From a bacterium (GTDB lineage: Bacteria > Muiribacteriota > Ozemobacteria > Ozemobacterales > Ozemobacteraceae): DNA of 5,674 nucleotides. Under the pieces are notes generated by a model. It was given only the letters and a program-made list of their open reading frames with translations. It was not told the DNA's origin and ran no database searches. A program made the position numbers and the translations under genes. Below, piece by piece: positions 4,770 through 5,674 of this stretch (position 1 is the stretch's first letter; each line of letters opens with the position of its first letter). Location of the stretch: contig JACPTH010000389.1 of assembly GCA_016192885.1 (NCBI GenBank), positions 1 through 5,674 of the forward strand. Reading direction: 5' to 3'.

Positions 4770-5127
4770 GAGATGGGAAGATCGCATCCAGGGTATTTTT
4801 GACGCGATCCACGAAATTCAGAGTTTTTCGAAAGGGATGTCTTTCGATGATTTTAAGGCGGATCCCAAGACCCTGAAAGCCGTTATTGCCGATCTTAGCA
4901 TTCTTGGTGAAGTAGCATGCTTTGTTCCTGAAAAGATTGCAGAATCTCGACCAGATGTTCCATGGGCGAAAATGCGCGGAATAAGGAATCGAATCATTCA
5001 TGGTTCCTTTTGTGTTGATCCAATAATTCTTTGGGATACGATTCGAAACGAACTTCCCTCAATACTTCCTTCTTTGGAGAGATTGTTGGCTGGAACAAAT
5101 CCGTCGCAACCTTATCCCGAGTCGTAG
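4759..5127 (+). CDS. hepT: HepT-like HEPN toxin (DUF86 family)
   Basis: HEPN-domain toxins of MNT/HEPN pairs are ribonucleases acting on RNA, including tRNA. This 122-residue protein has the helical DUF86 layout: an N-terminal helix (WEDRIQGIFDAIHEIQSF), a middle helix (LKAVIADLSILGEVACFVPE), then VPWAKMRGIRNRIIHGSF, and VDPIILWDTIRNELPSILPS. The catalytic R-x4-H is present as Arg76-NRII-His81. In MntA-HepT systems the motif continues to R-x4-H-x-Y, where the Tyr is AMPylated; here the Tyr position is Ser83 (TCC). The start ATG 4759 overlaps the mntA stop and has no clear Shine-Dalgarno, so translation was probably coupled to mntA, which now stops at codon 10. The toxin may thus be poorly made, inactive, or controlled in another way. 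It could also be an intact HEPN gene with an unusual motif. Confidence 0.85.
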   Translation: MSSRRWEDRIQGIFDAIHEIQSFSKGMSFDDFKADPKTLKAVIADLSILGEVACFVPEKIAESRPDVPWAKMRGIRNRIIHGSFCVDPIILWDTIRNELPSILPSLERLLAGTNPSQPYPES

Positions 5128-5208
5128 CTTACGGGTTACTCTTTACTCTTCTTTCTTTCGATTTACCCGCCGGTATCCACTTTGCCATGAGCGCGAAGTG
5201 TGGGTTAG

Positions 5209-5327
5209 TGCAGCAATTCGGTGAGCGAAGAATTGGGGTAGGGATCGAGGGCCTCGGCGATCCGCCGAAGAAAAGAAATTAATCGACAAAACTTCCATCG
5301 AAAAACCTCTTTCGATCGGGGTTTCAA
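5209..5327 (+). repeat. Dispersed repeat, copy B (pair with 2595-2710)
   Basis: This copy runs from TGCAGCAATTCGGTGAGCGA to GTTTCAA in the same orientation as copy A and aligns with it at about 88% by hand. Its palindrome is CGGCG-ATC-CGCCG (5255-5267). It also contains TCGAAA-AACCTC-TTTCGA-like inverted arms near its right end. It begins 81 nt after the hepT stop, and its right end supplies the stop codon of the RCC1-like frame on the opposite strand. The 81 nt before it (5128-5208) show no convincing gene. Confidence 0.85.
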
Positions 5328-5640
5328 AACTCACAGAATTGCTTGCGTGCCATAACGAACCGAAACAATTCGGACGCGAAATCACCATTTTGAACTTGAA
5401 CCGGGGGGGCTGGTTGGTGGTGGTGCCGTCACCAAGCTGGCCGTAATCGTTACTGCCCCACATCCAAAGCGTTTCATCCTTCTTTTGTGCCCAATTGTAC
5501 CCGTATTTTCCTATTGCTACCACGAACAATCCCCAAAGATTCGAAAGTTTTCCGCCTGCCTCATGGGTCTGATTGGTTCCATTGATGGGGCTGTTGCTGT
5601 AATTAAATATGATGCCACCAGAGTCCCAAGGATTTCTGGG
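5324..5640 (-). pseudogene. RCC1-repeat protein remnant
   Basis: RCC1 repeats build beta-propellers; leptospires carry several genes of this kind, usually of unknown role. On the minus strand one clear repeat is seen: VVAIGKYGYNWAQKKDETLW, then MWGSNDYGQLGDGTTTNQPP (about 5404-5526). The same frame extends upstream through NGTNQTHEAGGKLSNLWGL to a stop at 5643-5641, so the 5' part is interrupted. Downstream, after a run of seven C (G on the plus strand, 5403-5409), the frame loses similarity. The frame shifted by one base continues as a typical RCC1 sequence, PPVQVQNGDF, and stops at 5326-5324 within the border of repeat copy B. One repeat only, an upstream stop, a frameshift at a homopolymer and an end in a repeat together mark a decayed fragment. 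Confidence 0.72.
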
Positions 5641-5674
5641 TTAAGTTCTGAATGTTTACTATTTTTGATGCCGA

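Noticed and set aside
5132..5169. Inverted repeat CGGGT / ACCCG after hepT as a terminator
   Set aside because: Only 5 bp of stem with a 28-nt loop, and no following T-run.
5129..5188. Minus-strand mini-ORF starting MAKWIPAGKSKE (19 residues) beside repeat copy B
   Set aside because: Too short, no ribosome binding site. I have a vague memory of similar peptides in leptospires but cannot support a gene from the sequence; it may be an extension of the repeat.
2595..5327. CRISPR array based on repeated sequence
   Set aside because: There are only two long copies, 2.6 kb apart, with genes between them; no regular short repeats or spacers exist in the window.

Overview
The window reads as an accessory stretch of a spirochaete chromosome, most likely Leptospira. 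This is inferred from a moderately AT-rich composition, a type II secretion-type secretin, a leptospiral-looking RCC1-repeat remnant, and MazEF, HicAB, PIN-domain and MNT/HEPN toxin-antitoxin (TA) genes close together. No single marker here proves the genus, and the species cannot be named.

Layout. 1-1571 (+) is the 3' part of a secretin gene (gspD-like); its 5' end lies outside the window. 1572-1898 holds no gene but carries strong inverted repeats. 1899-2571 (+) is an apparently intact mazEF pair with a near-consensus promoter. 2595-2710 is copy A of a dispersed repeat of about 116 bp. It abuts a fragment of an Rpn/DUF4351-type gene (2711-2905) that is interrupted by one stop codon. 3001-3555 (+) is a hicAB locus: the antitoxin is intact, but the toxin is a 45-codon remnant that has lost the segment carrying the catalytic His. 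3597-4258 (-) is an apparently intact Phd/YefM-VapC (PIN) pair with its own promoter and a 14-bp palindrome. 4314-4394 is a pair of inverted REP-like units between two divergent TA loci. 4476-5127 (+) is an mntA-hepT (MNT/HEPN) pair: the nucleotidyltransferase antitoxin gene has a stop at codon 10, and the HEPN toxin has Ser where the family's modifiable Tyr is expected. 5209-5327 is copy B of the dispersed repeat, abutting a decayed RCC1-repeat gene on the minus strand.

Interpretation. Four different type II or type VII-like TA modules lie within about 3.2 kb, two apparently functional and two decayed in opposite ways: hicAB lost its toxin, mntA-hepT lost its antitoxin. Repeat copies A and B lie just 3' of a TA module in the same orientation, and each ends next to a truncated gene. 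The region looks like a site of repeated insertion, rearrangement and decay downstream of a core secretion gene. The most distinctive points are the paired lesions in mntA-hepT, the catalytic-segment deletion in hicA, and the dispersed repeat at gene-remnant junctions.
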